A model generated the notes under the pieces. The model was not told the origin of the DNA, did not search any database, and worked only from the letters and a program-made list of their open reading frames with translations. DNA of 43,347 nucleotides from Acidobacteriota bacterium (GTDB lineage: Bacteria > Acidobacteriota > Thermoanaerobaculia > Multivoradales > J023): contig JAJCXQ010000192.1 in assembly GCA_029263355.1 (NCBI GenBank), positions 1 to 43,347 of the forward strand. Reading direction: 5' to 3'. The translations under genes were made by a program, and so were the position numbers. This document shows positions 25,567 to 34,112 of this stretch, in pieces; positions within the stretch are counted from its first letter, which is position 1, and every line of letters starts with the position of its first letter.

Positions 25567-26592
25567 TCAGCTAGCAGCCGGCGACCACGACGCCCAGCGC
25601 GCAGCCCCACCCGCGTCAGCGAGAGGGTCTATCGCGTCACCGGTGCGGACGAAGGACAGGCTCGGCGGGAAGCTGTGCTTGGGGAAGATCGCCTCGGTGA
25701 CTCTTCCAAGTTTCACTTTGAGGGATGCCTCACGAAACATCTCGACGAAGACTCGATAGGCTTTTTTGACGCGCTCGCGCATCTCCTTGCTGGCAGCATG
25801 ACACAGTGGCTTGGGACTGCGCTTGTTGTGGACGGAGCGAGCGAAAGGATCCTGGTTGCGGATGGCGTCCATGCCGAGAGGTTCGATGCCGAGCTCGGCG
25901 CGCTGTGCCGCGGCCTCGGCTTCGATCTCGACGACCATCTCGGTGACGTGTTTGCGACGGAGGGCGAGTGGTAGGCCTTGCCAACAAGGGAGCGGAGCAA
26001 GCTGGACGTCATAGTGCTGCATGAAGGCGCCGCGATCAATGTCGCAGGCGGCAGTCCCGCGCCGGGCGGCTCGGCGTTGCGCTTGACGCCTGGCCTCATA
26101 TTCTTCGGAACGGGCATACCAAATGCCTTGCATTGGTTTGCCATCCATCAAGGCCTCTCCGCAGTGGACGCCCTCCCATTCTCTGACGCTGGCGACCAAA
26201 AATTCTTTGATGGTGTTGCTGAGCACGTAGCGAAGGCGGCCGATCAGCGCCTCGTCTTCCGGGCTAACGGGGATGAGGTGGTATCTCTCGCGCCAGAACG
26301 ATCCCCGCCAGCCGATGAGACGACCGGCTTCGCGGGCCAGGTTGCCGTTGACGAATCCCATGAACTTCGAGAGCTGTTCAGCGTCTTCGGGGGTCAAAAT
26401 CATGTGGTAATGCGAACTGGTGGCGACGACCGCATGAATCTTGACGGGGTGCTCCTCTTGGGCTCGACCAAGGATGCCGATGAAGATGCGTCGGAACTGG
26501 GTCGTGACGGGCAGCATGTAGAAGCCGCAGGCCGTGGAGGTGGAGACTTCGACGCTCCATCCGGGTGGGACGTAACGGGGTCCTCGTGACAT
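25567..26592 (-). CDS. REP-associated tyrosine transposase (RAYT), Y1/HUH family
   Basis: A 341-residue IS200-like single-stranded DNA endonuclease. The HUH motif is SSHYHMILTPED (His61, His63). FWRERYHLIPV and RLRYVLSNTIKEFLV match the conserved blocks before and around the catalytic tyrosine, probably Tyr122. The roughly 200-residue C-terminal extension is basic and helical and is longer than in minimal RAYTs. I start at ATG 26592, preceded by GGGAGAA; the frame stays open to 26979 but that part is repeat DNA. RAYTs mobilise or maintain REP palindromes and are usually single-copy domesticated genes rather than active insertion sequences. Both flanks carry repeats, as expected. Confidence 0.88.
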   Translation of the reverse strand: MSRGPRYVPPGWSVEVSTSTACGFYMLPVTTQFRRIFIGILGRAQEEHPVKIHAVVATSSHYHMILTPEDAEQLSKFMGFVNGNLAREAGRLIGWRGSFWRERYHLIPVSPEDEALIGRLRYVLSNTIKEFLVASVREWEGVHCGEALMDGKPMQGIWYARSEEYEARRQAQRRAARRGTAACDIDRGAFMQHYDVQLAPLPCWQGLPLALRRKHVTEMVVEIEAEAAAQRAELGIEPLGMDAIRNQDPFARSVHNKRSPKPLCHAASKEMRERVKKAYRVFVEMFREASLKVKLGRVTEAIFPKHSFPPSLSFVRTGDAIDPLADAGGAARWASWSPAAS

Positions 26593-26841
26593 AAGTGTTC
26601 TCCCGAAAGTCGGCCCAGTGAAGCACGAGGGCCTCCGCAGCCACACGCCGCGATCGGTCTCGTGCTCTTTTCGAGCCGGTTTCTCGAGGCGTCGGAGGCT
26701 CACGCTCGGGGGCCGCGAGCACACTCGGTGCCTACACCCATTTAGAAGACGGAAAGCGGCGCTCCGATCTGTCGGAGTGGACGAAGAAAGTTGTTGAACC
26801 TGGCTACGAGTGGCCGGCAACCGTTGTGCCTGGCGGGCGGC

Positions 26842-27013
26842 GAAGTGGCTGGTACCCAAGTTGACACAGTGCCTGGCGGGCGGCCGAAGTGGCTGGTACC
26901 CAAGCTGACGCAGCACAGGCAGGCTGGGCGGCCGACGCAGCACAGGCAGGCTGGGCGGCCGGGGCGGCCGACGCAGCACAGGCAGGCTGGGCTGCCGAAG
27001 TGGCTGGTACCCA
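26842..27013. repeat. REP-like repeat cluster beside the RAYT gene
   Basis: GAAGTGGCTGGTACCCA occurs three times (26842-26858, 26886-26902, 26997-27013), each preceded by a GC-rich GGCGGGCGGC-like stretch. Between the second and third copies a 27-bp unit beginning GACGCAGCACAGGCAGGCTG is repeated at 26907-26933, 26934-26960 and 26970-26996, with a 9-bp insert before the last. GGTACC inside the first unit is itself palindromic. Spacing and unit structure do not fit a CRISPR array. Confidence 0.85.
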
Positions 27014-27119
27014 GGTTGGCTCTACCAGCGGTTGCTTCGGCTGCCACTTGAAAGAGCTATGATCAGGTCTGGAGTCGGATACCGCCCAACACCATGAGAG
27101 GACTCAACCATAGTCGCAG

Positions 27120-27167
27120 TGTTGTGATGCAGGGCTGTTGTGATGCAGGGCTGTTTGTGGTGCAGGC
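27120..27167. repeat. Three tandem copies of a 16-bp repeat upstream of the broken secreted-protein gene
   Basis: TGTTGTGATGCAGGGC is repeated exactly at 27120-27135 and 27136-27151, with a diverged copy at 27152-27167. It ends 50 bases before the start codon at 27218. Confidence 0.88.
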
Positions 27168-27217
27168 TGCGTCGTCAGTGGCTGTCAGAATGCCAAAACT
27201 CAGGAGGCCGAACTTTC

Positions 27218-28751
27218 ATGAAGATCTTGCCCTTGCACGGAATGTTGTGCTCGACGCTCATCTTCATCTTGACACCAGTCGCTTCGGCTCAACTACCGAT
27301 TCCGATCGGGGAGGAGCTGCAGATCAGCTCAGCTGGGGGAGGGCCGGAGATCGCGATCGGCGAAGACGAGCAGTTCGTGGTGGCGTTTACTGTGAGTCAA
27401 TTTGGTGACCGTGGGGTCGCCGCGCAACGCTTCAGCCTGGACGAGGGCCCGCTGAGTGGTCAGTTTCAAGTCAGCGACCGGTTCTCCTTCTATTTTTCAG
27501 GTCCAGACGTGGCGACCCGGCCAGATGGTGGATTCTTGGTCGTCTGGGAACAAGGGTTCAATGCTGAAATACGAGGCAAGCTCTACGACGCCGAGGGCAA
27601 CCTCGAGGGGCGAGAATTTCCGGTCATCGCGAATGACTTCACCTTGGACGAATTTGCTCCCGACATTGTGAGAACCCCTGATGGAGGATTCCTATAGACA
27701 TTTCCGTCCGAAGGTGGCGTATGGATCCGAGGGGAAGTTCCTTGCTGCTTGGTCGAGCGACATGTCGGCAGGCTCCGATGACTCGGACCTCAGTGTGCAG
27801 CTGCGTGCATTCAGCGCCAATGGCGTGGCCAGGCAAGCGGAGGTTCAGGTCAACACCTACACCACCGGGAACCAGGGATCACCCGATCTCGCCGCCCTAG
27901 CCGACGGTACCTTCCTGGTCAGCTGGGGCGGCGGCGGCGTCCGCGGGCAACGCATGATGGTGGTCGAGGAACCCTGCGCGCCAGGTGCGACGACTCTCTG
28001 CCTCAACCAAGAGCGCTTCCGGGTCGATATGGAGTGGCGAGATTTCGAAGGGCGGATCGGGACGGCGCAGGCTGTATCTTCCAGCTCGGACGATTCCGGA
28101 CTGTTCTGGTTCTTCGACGAGAACAACTGGGAGGTGCTGGTCAAAGTGTTGGATGGCTGTGCCATCAACGATCAGTTCTGGGTCTTCGCTGCGGCGACCA
28201 CCAACGTGGAATATACCTTGCGGGTGACGGATACGATCACGGGAGAGAGCCAGACCTACTTCAATCCGCGGGGCAACCCTTCGCCGGCGATCACCGATAC
28301 GCAGGCCCTCGGAGGCTGCCAAGCCGTGCCGGCGAGATCCAATCGTCGTCGACCGCGTGCCGTGCCTTCGGTGCCCGCCCGAGTTGACGGAGGGGCGGGC
28401 TGCTCGGACAGCGCTACCAGCCTTTGCCTCAACGACAGTCGATTCGAGCTGACCGTCGAATGGACGGATTCTGGCGCCAACATGGGGCAAGGGCAGCGAG
28501 CCCCACTGAGATCAGATGATTCCGGGCTCTTCTGGTTCTTTGATGAGAACAACTGGGAGATTCTGGTCAAGGTGTTGGATGGCTGTGCGGTCAACGACCA
28601 TTTCTGGGTCTTTGCGGCGGCCAGCACAGACGTCGAGTATCGGCTCGAAGTGAGAGATACCGAGACCGGTGAAATTCGTCGTTATCTCAATCCACTCGGC
28701 ACCGCTGCGCCAGCGATCACCGATACCGGCGCGTTTGCAGTCTGCCCCTGA
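27218..28751 (+). pseudogene. Secreted repeat protein gene broken by a frameshift, with two C-terminal modules
   Basis: The first part (27218-27697) starts MKILPLHGMLCSTLIFILTPVASA, a signal peptide after AGGAGG, and encodes beta-propeller-like repeats (PDVATRPDGGFLVVWE, PDIVRTPDGGFL) before stopping at TAG 27695-27697. The matching continuation is in another frame from about 27681 (RPKVAYGSEGKFLAAWSS) to TGA at 28751. The repeats are about 50 residues apart, yet the junction leaves only a few residues between the last repeat of part one and the next, so a deletion as well as a frame change is likely. The C-terminal half holds two similar modules of about 110 residues, each with LCLN, DDSGLFWFFDENNWE, VKVLDGCA, FWVFAAA and PAITDT. 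I associate this module with secreted proteins of this phylum; its function is unknown. A sequencing error cannot be excluded. Confidence 0.8.
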
Positions 28752-31146
28752 CGCCTCCGAGATTCTCCTGTCGAGACGGGCGCCGTTCGTTGCCCCCTGA
28801 TGCGGTGCCAGGCATACGTAGCCGCGCCAACGCCTCGCGAGTGACCATCGCCTGATCGCCTTTTTCGCGCTGCAAAATCGCCAGGCTCTCGCGCAGCAGG
28901 GGCTCCGCTTCGGTCAGTCGGCCCTGGGCGGCGAGGCAGCCGCCGGCGACACTGTCGGCGTCGGCAATTCGCCAGTGGCCAGCTGGCAGGGTGGCGCGGA
29001 ACACCTCGCGCGTCCGGTCGATCAGGATCTCGCACTCCGCGGCGTCGCCGCGCTGCAGCCGCAGCGTGGCGAGGTTGCGCAAGACCGCGGCGACATGGGG
29101 ATGCCCCGCGCCTCGTAGCTTCTCCTGCAAGGTCAGAGCCTCGCGGTACAGGGATTCTGATTCCTGCGGCCGGTCGAGGGCTTGCAGCACCCTGGCCAGA
29201 TTGTTGAGGCTGGTGGCCACGGCAAGGTTCTCGCTGCCGTAGAGGGGCTGCCGGATCTCGAGGGCTTGGCGCAGGTACGACTCGGCGTCAGCTGGCTCGC
29301 CGCTCTGGAAAAGGAACGCACCGAAGCTGTTGAGAGCCGTCGCCGCTTCCGGGCTGTCGGCGCCGTAGAGCTCGGCCCGCAGCTCGAGGTTGCGACGGTA
29401 GAGCGCCGCGGCCTCGGACAGATCGCCGCGCGCCGCGAGCAGCGACGCCAGGTTGTTGAGGGTGTACAGATACTCCTCGTCCTGCTCGCCGGTGAGCTTC
29501 AGGCGCATCGCCAGGGCCTCGCGGAAAAGGGCCTCGGCGCGCTCGAATTCGCCCAGCTCGTCGAGCACCACCGCCAGGACGTTGATCCCCCGCGCCAGGC
29601 GCTCATGGGCTCGCGGGTAAAGCCGTCGGCGCAGGTCGAGCGAGGTTTCGATGAGCTTGCGGGCTTCGTTGTAGTGTCCCCGCTTCTGGTAGATGCGTCC
29701 CATGGACAAGGTCAGGGTGGCTTGCAGATCCGGCCGATCCGGCACCCGTTCGTGAATGCGCTGGAGGAGCTTCTCCGCCGTGGCGGGGCCGTCCGGGGAA
29801 TCGAGCAGACGTGAAGTGGTGAGCAGATCCTCGACAAAATTTGCAACCAGAGCCTCCTGCTCGCGTAGGCGGTCCGTCTGCCACCAGCGCACCGCGGTGA
29901 ACGTCAGGCCGACGGCCAGCAGCAGCAGCAGGACCGTGGCGGCGGCGGCCAGTTGATGGCGCCGCACCCAGCAGACCAACGGGTAAAGCAAGGTTCCTTC
30001 GCGGGCGGCGACGGGGCGTTGCTCCAGGGTCCGCCGCACGTCATCAGCCAGCTGCCATGCCGAGCCGTAGCGATCCTCCGGCTCGTTGGCGAGACAGCGT
30101 TGCGCCATCGCATCGAGATCGCCCCGCAGACGGTGGGCCAGGGTTTTCGACGGTGGCAGGCCGGCGGCGGCTGGCGCCCGCCGATCGCCACCAGCGGGTG
30201 TTGGCGCCCCTACGATCTCGCTCAGCCGCTGAGGCTCGGAAGCCGTCGCCGCGACGTTGGCGCCTGGTGGCAAGCGCCCGGTCAGCAGGCGGCAGAGTAG
30301 AACACCCAGCGAGTAGATGTCGCTCGCGGTGGTCGCCGCCTCCCCCCGCAGCTGCTCCGGACTGGCGTACCTCGGCGTCATCGCGTGGTGGCCGAGGGAA
30401 GGACTCGAAACCCCTTCGCGGGCGAGCTCGGCGATGCCGAAGTCGAGCAGCTTGGGTACCCCAGCCGCCGTCACCAGGATGTTGCCGGGTTTCAGATCAC
30501 GGTGAATGATCTGCCGCTGATGAGCAAAGTGCACCGCCTCGCAGATTTGCCGAAACAAATCGAGTCGCGTCTCGAGGTTGAGCTCGTGGGAGGCGCAATA
30601 ACGATCGAGGGTCTCGCCTTCGACGTATTCCATCACTAGGTAAGGCGAGCCCTCGACGGTTGATCCGCCGTCGAGCAAGCGGGCGATCGACGGATGCTCG
30701 AGCTCGGCCAGAATTTGCCGCTCGTGCTGGAAACGGAGCACGCTGGCGCGGTTGATCTGGCCGCGGCGGATCAGCTTGAGGGCGACCTGCTTGTGAAAGT
30801 CGTCGGCTCGATATGCCAGGTAGACGGCCCCCATGCCGCCTTCACCCAGCAGGCGGTGGATCTCGTAGGCGTCGACCCGCTGGCCGGGCTCGAGTTCCGC
30901 GGCCCGACGCCTTGCGCCCTCGCCTGCCGCCCGGGGCGGCCCGGCGACATCCGTCGGCAGCTGCGCCGGGTGAGAGAAAAATCCGTCGTCGAGCTGGCTC
31001 TCGAAGGCGGCCAGGGATTCGACCTCCAGGCGCAGCTCCGCGTCTTCACCGCACAGGCTATCCAGCAGGCGGTCGCGCCGCGACGGCGTTTCTGCCAGCA
31101 GCTCGACGAGGACGCACTTGACCTCCACCCAGCGCTCCGGCGTCAC
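28717..31146 (-). CDS. Membrane-anchored Ser/Thr protein kinase with TPR repeats, second copy
   Basis: An 809-residue Hanks-type kinase with the same plan as the one at 8163. The N-terminal helical region (1-90) is followed by the kinase domain (about 93-385): glycine loop GEGGMG, VALK with Lys124, HRDLKPGN with Asp217, DFG at 235-237 and PRYASPEQ. A membrane helix (ATVLLLLLAVGLTFTAV) near 410-430 leads to TPRs from about 470 to 770 (EALAMRLKL, LYTLNNLASLLAARGDLSEA, RQALEIRQPLYG). The start codon overlaps the stop of the upstream sigma gene as ATGA, so the two are translationally coupled. The 3' end overlaps the convergent broken gene by 35 bp. It probably phosphorylates the coupled sigma factor. 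Confidence 0.95.
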   Translation of the reverse strand: MTPERWVEVKCVLVELLAETPSRRDRLLDSLCGEDAELRLEVESLAAFESQLDDGFFSHPAQLPTDVAGPPRAAGEGARRRAAELEPGQRVDAYEIHRLLGEGGMGAVYLAYRADDFHKQVALKLIRRGQINRASVLRFQHERQILAELEHPSIARLLDGGSTVEGSPYLVMEYVEGETLDRYCASHELNLETRLDLFRQICEAVHFAHQRQIIHRDLKPGNILVTAAGVPKLLDFGIAELAREGVSSPSLGHHAMTPRYASPEQLRGEAATTASDIYSLGVLLCRLLTGRLPPGANVAATASEPQRLSEIVGAPTPAGGDRRAPAAAGLPPSKTLAHRLRGDLDAMAQRCLANEPEDRYGSAWQLADDVRRTLEQRPVAAREGTLLYPLVCWVRRHQLAAAATVLLLLLAVGLTFTAVRWWQTDRLREQEALVANFVEDLLTTSRLLDSPDGPATAEKLLQRIHERVPDRPDLQATLTLSMGRIYQKRGHYNEARKLIETSLDLRRRLYPRAHERLARGINVLAVVLDELGEFERAEALFREALAMRLKLTGEQDEEYLYTLNNLASLLAARGDLSEAAALYRRNLELRAELYGADSPEAATALNSFGAFLFQSGEPADAESYLRQALEIRQPLYGSENLAVATSLNNLARVLQALDRPQESESLYREALTLQEKLRGAGHPHVAAVLRNLATLRLQRGDAAECEILIDRTREVFRATLPAGHWRIADADSVAGGCLAAQGRLTEAEPLLRESLAILQREKGDQAMVTREALARLRMPGTASGGNERRPSRQENLGGVRGRLQTRRYR

Positions 31147-31730
31147 GGCTTGGCGACTCCAGCCGCGCCTCCGGCTGCCGGCTGTAGCTCACGCAACAAC
31201 CACAGACGCGCGATCTTCCATTCCCTTTGGATCGTTCGCGCCGACACGCCGAGCGCCAACGCAATCTCCTCGACGGTCAAGCCGCCGAAGAACCTCAGCT
31301 CGACGATGCGCGCCTGGCGAGCATCGAAGGCCGCCAGGGCGAGCAGGGCTTCGTCGACGGCGACCAGATCAGGGCGCAGATCGGCCGGCAGGTCGAGCGC
31401 CTCGTCGAACACCACCGACGGTTGATCGCCGCCTCTTTTGTCGGCTTTGCGAAGGCGAGCGTGGTCGACAAGGATGCGACGCATCGTGGCGGCGGCAAAA
31501 TTGAGGAATTGCGTTCGGCTTTGCCAACTGACGCTGCGGCGGTCGACAAGACGCAGATAAACCTCGTGCACCAGCGCCGTCGGTTGCAGCGTGTGTTGTC
31601 TCCGCTCACGGGCGAACTGGGCCCGCGCCAAGCCGCGCAGCTCATCGAAGACGAGAGGCATCAATCGGTCGAATGCCGCCGCGTCGCCGTCGCTCCAGCG
31701 ATCGAGAAGCCGTGTGATTTCATCACCCAT
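31143..31730 (-). CDS. ECF sigma factor, PF07638/TIGR02999 type, coupled to a kinase
   Basis: A 195-residue ECF sigma factor. I chose ATG 31730 because AGAGG precedes it; an in-frame start at 31757 is less likely. Region 2 includes HTLQPTALVHEVYLRL, with Thr47 and Thr51 where ordinary ECFs have acidic residues, as in the other sigma of this window. Region 4 is LTVEEIALALGVSARTIQREW. The gene overlaps the downstream kinase gene by 4 bp (ATGA), the tightest form of coupling. Activation by threonine phosphorylation, as shown for ECF43 factors, is the likely control; the signal would enter through the kinase TPR domain. Target promoters are unknown. Confidence 0.93.
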   Translation of the reverse strand: MGDEITRLLDRWSDGDAAAFDRLMPLVFDELRGLARAQFARERRQHTLQPTALVHEVYLRLVDRRSVSWQSRTQFLNFAAATMRRILVDHARLRKADKRGGDQPSVVFDEALDLPADLRPDLVAVDEALLALAAFDARQARIVELRFFGGLTVEEIALALGVSARTIQREWKIARLWLLRELQPAAGGAAGVAKP

Positions 31731-31923
31731 CAAGCCTCTGTACGCGCTCACCGACACGAACGTTTCGCCGCGCGACCTCTACTTTCTTCGAGGCCTGAGA
31801 GCCCGTGGCAAAAAACTTCCGCGACGATGTCAGGTTTTCGCGATCGGCTTCGCGTACCCCTATAGAGCCCCCCTTCGAGAGCGATCTCTCGATATCCAGC
31901 CACCCTACATTGGAGAACTCGAC

Positions 31924-32628
31924 ATGCGAAACTTCCTGCCGAACGTATCTTTGCGTCACCCGCTGCTGCTTGCTCTCGCCACCCTCTTTATGACTCTGAC
32001 TTCGGCCGCGGCGAGCCACGCGGCAGCTGGCGACCTCGCAAGCGCAGCTGCGGAGCCTCGCTTCAGTGAAGAGGCCGCTTATCGAGCTGTCGTCGATCCG
32101 AGCGAGTTGGAACGTCCAGTCTTGAGCCTGAGCAATCCCTACGGCGACCGTTCGATCACCCTGCGTGTTTTCGCCTGGAGCACACGGATCGAAGGGCACC
32201 GGACCCACGTTCTACATCTCGAAGCGGGCGGCACGTCGACGATGACCTTCGACGGCCCGTTGAGCTTCGATCGCCTGGCGATCCGCAGCGCCGCGCCATT
32301 TCTCGCCGAGCTCGAGAGCGCTGCCGACGGCCGGCGTCAAATGCTCCAGGTCGAAGCCAGAGACGGTAAGGGCTCCTTCAACAAGTTCGGGTTCAGCTGT
32401 TCCGGTGATTGGACCCTGACCTGCTTGAACTGTTCCCACGGTCCGTTCACCGCGCCCGGCTTCGTCATCCCGATCGGCAATGTCTACTGGAAACAGAACC
32501 GACCCGCCGTGAATCCCTGGGAGACCATCGGCGACCAGGGCATTACCGCCACCTGGCAACACGCATCGGATTGCCCAGTCTCCGTCACCAACTCCCTGGG
32601 CGACACCTATTCGGTGTATATCGATTAG
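31924..32628 (+). CDS. Secreted protein of unknown function
   Basis: A 234-residue exported protein starting MRNFLPNVSLRHPLLLALATL, with a signal peptide cleaved probably after ASHAAA. The first half (about 35-140) looks like a beta-sandwich (SITLRVFAWSTRIEGHRTHVLHLEAGGTSTMTF). The second half has four cysteines in a cluster (FSCSGDWTLTCLNCSHGPF) and one more near the end (SDCPVSV), so disulfides or metal binding are possible. I recognise no family. It is divergent from the sigma/kinase pair with a 193-bp shared upstream region and is therefore a candidate target of that module, by position only. A strong terminator lies 64 bp after its stop codon. Confidence 0.7.
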   Translation: MRNFLPNVSLRHPLLLALATLFMTLTSAAASHAAAGDLASAAAEPRFSEEAAYRAVVDPSELERPVLSLSNPYGDRSITLRVFAWSTRIEGHRTHVLHLEAGGTSTMTFDGPLSFDRLAIRSAAPFLAELESAADGRRQMLQVEARDGKGSFNKFGFSCSGDWTLTCLNCSHGPFTAPGFVIPIGNVYWKQNRPAVNPWETIGDQGITATWQHASDCPVSVTNSLGDTYSVYID

Positions 32629-32692
32629 GTGCCCAACCCCTACTGATTTGGGAGGCTGAGGTGACGAACCTCTGACCCTGATCTTGCTGTTG

Positions 32693-32724
32693 GCCCGCCG
32701 GCCGCTCGTGAGCGGCCGGCGGGC
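32693..32724 (+). terminator. Strong GC-rich stem-loop terminator
   Basis: GCCCGCCGGCCGCTC and its exact reverse complement are separated by GT, giving up to 15 bp of stem (13 with a normal loop), followed by TCTTCCTG. It separates two same-strand secreted-protein genes and very probably ends the first transcript. Confidence 0.75.
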
Positions 32725-32798
32725 TCTTCCTGCGTGTCTAGCAGGCCGTAACAAAGTCAGACCGCGATTCTTCACGATTCGGAACCAAGGAGAGACCC

Positions 32799-34001
32799 AT
32801 GACGATCCTCGGAGACCCTCACACCTCAGCCTTCGACCTCAACCGCCGTCTCCTCGCCGCCTTGGCGCTCCTCGTCGCTTTCTCTCCGTCACCGGCTATC
32901 GGCAGCCCCTGTGGTGACGCGACCGCGGTCGCCGTGAGCGCCTACCATACGGCCGGTCCTCTGAGTCCAGGCGCCGCCCACCGCTTCCGGGTCGACGTTC
33001 CCACCACCGGCATTCTCGGGCTGGTCGTCGAGACGCCGATCGACGGTCCCCAGACTCGGCTGGCGCTCCTGGACTGCGAGAGCGGCGAGGCGACGACAAT
33101 CGAGGGCTTCGAACAGGCACGAACCGTCGCCGTTCGCCGGCCAGGGACCATCGGGTTCGAGGTCACGACAGACAGCGCCGTCACCGGCTATCAGATACGG
33201 ACCGCTTTCGTGTCGTCGAGCACCATCGGCCCCCGGGTCGATCTGCGGATCCTCGATCCCGCCGCAGCGGTTTTCCCAACGCAGCCGCCGGGTGAGCCGC
33301 AAGCCATCGCCATCGAGCTGCTGGCGCCGAGCCACAGCCACGGCTCGGTGCCGATCCAGCTGACGCTTGCCGGCAGCCGCGAGGATGCGACGGACGACCT
33401 CGAGATCGACGTTCTGCTGGCCCCATCCCTCGGGATGTCACGCGTCCTGCTGCTCGAAGTGGGTCGCCCCGGCGTGCTCCTGACCACGGCCCGATCCGCC
33501 GGCGTCACCGGCGCCGGCAGCACCACGAGCGCGTCGCCGGAGCCACGCTGGCTGGCCCCGGTGCGTCCCGGGGAATACCTGGTGACGATCGAGGATGCCG
33601 CCGTCGCCGCCCTGCATTTCGAGCTCCTCGACCTCTGCGGGCCAGGCCAGCTGGACCCGGACGCGAGCCCGTCCTGCGCGACCACGTTGACGCCGAGCAC
33701 GGTGACGTCGAACCCGATGGGCCTACAAGAGCTGGAGAACACCTGGCCCGCCGATGTCGACACCTTCAGCTTCCTGATCACCGCCAAGGAGACCGTCACC
33801 CTCGCCACGCTCGAGGGGCTCGATACCCTGGGCGCTCTCTACGATAGAGCCGGAAACCAACTGGCCTTCGACAGCGGTGACGGCTCCGGCTTCGTCATCC
33901 ACCAGGTTCTCGATCCGGGGATCTACTTCCTGCGCGTCGAGGGGCAGGCGGAGGTGACGGGTTATTACCGACCGGTCCTGTCGATCGCTCCGGGGAAGTG
34001 A
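32799..34001 (+). CDS. Secreted protein with pre-peptidase-like (PPC) domains, function unknown
   Basis: A 400-residue exported protein with a signal peptide (RRLLAALALLVAFSPSPAIG) and a strong ribosome-binding site (AAGGAGAG). The first domain (about 40-130) contains LSPGAAHRFRVDVPTTGILGLVVE and the last (about 305-395) WPADVDTFSFLITAKETVTL and LDPGIYFLRVEG. Both have the sequence rhythm of the pre-peptidase C-terminal beta-sandwich found in secreted peptidases and surface proteins. The middle part is less clear. No catalytic motif is seen, so a binding or structural role is more likely than an enzyme. Few cysteines (for example CGDATA and LDLCGPG). Confidence 0.75.
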   Translation: MTILGDPHTSAFDLNRRLLAALALLVAFSPSPAIGSPCGDATAVAVSAYHTAGPLSPGAAHRFRVDVPTTGILGLVVETPIDGPQTRLALLDCESGEATTIEGFEQARTVAVRRPGTIGFEVTTDSAVTGYQIRTAFVSSSTIGPRVDLRILDPAAAVFPTQPPGEPQAIAIELLAPSHSHGSVPIQLTLAGSREDATDDLEIDVLLAPSLGMSRVLLLEVGRPGVLLTTARSAGVTGAGSTTSASPEPRWLAPVRPGEYLVTIEDAAVAALHFELLDLCGPGQLDPDASPSCATTLTPSTVTSNPMGLQELENTWPADVDTFSFLITAKETVTLATLEGLDTLGALYDRAGNQLAFDSGDGSGFVIHQVLDPGIYFLRVEGQAEVTGYYRPVLSIAPGK

Positions 34002-34112
34002 ATCGGTAGATGGCAGAGGGCGGGCGGATGCCTGTCTCGAGCGGGTAGAATGGTTCTTCGCGACTGTGCACATCTATCGGCGGCATCGGGGCAACCCGGA
34101 AGGATCTGTGTT

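Larger units (their letters stand above)
26593..27217. other. 625-bp non-coding right flank of the RAYT gene
   Basis: No believable gene. 26593-26740 holds the transposase leader. A small hairpin CTCCGA/TCGGAG lies at 26762-26777. 26842-27013 is a REP-like repeat cluster and 27120-27167 a 16-bp tandem repeat, both listed separately. The promoter of the broken secreted-protein gene at 27218 should lie here. Confidence 0.55.

Noticed and set aside
26593..26979. N-terminal extension of the transposase reading frame
   Set aside because: It translates the repeat cluster; the ATG at 26592 has a good ribosome-binding site and the RAYT N-terminus.
26842..27013. CRISPR array
   Set aside because: Units of 17 and 27 bp are irregularly placed, spacers are themselves repeats, and no cas gene is nearby.
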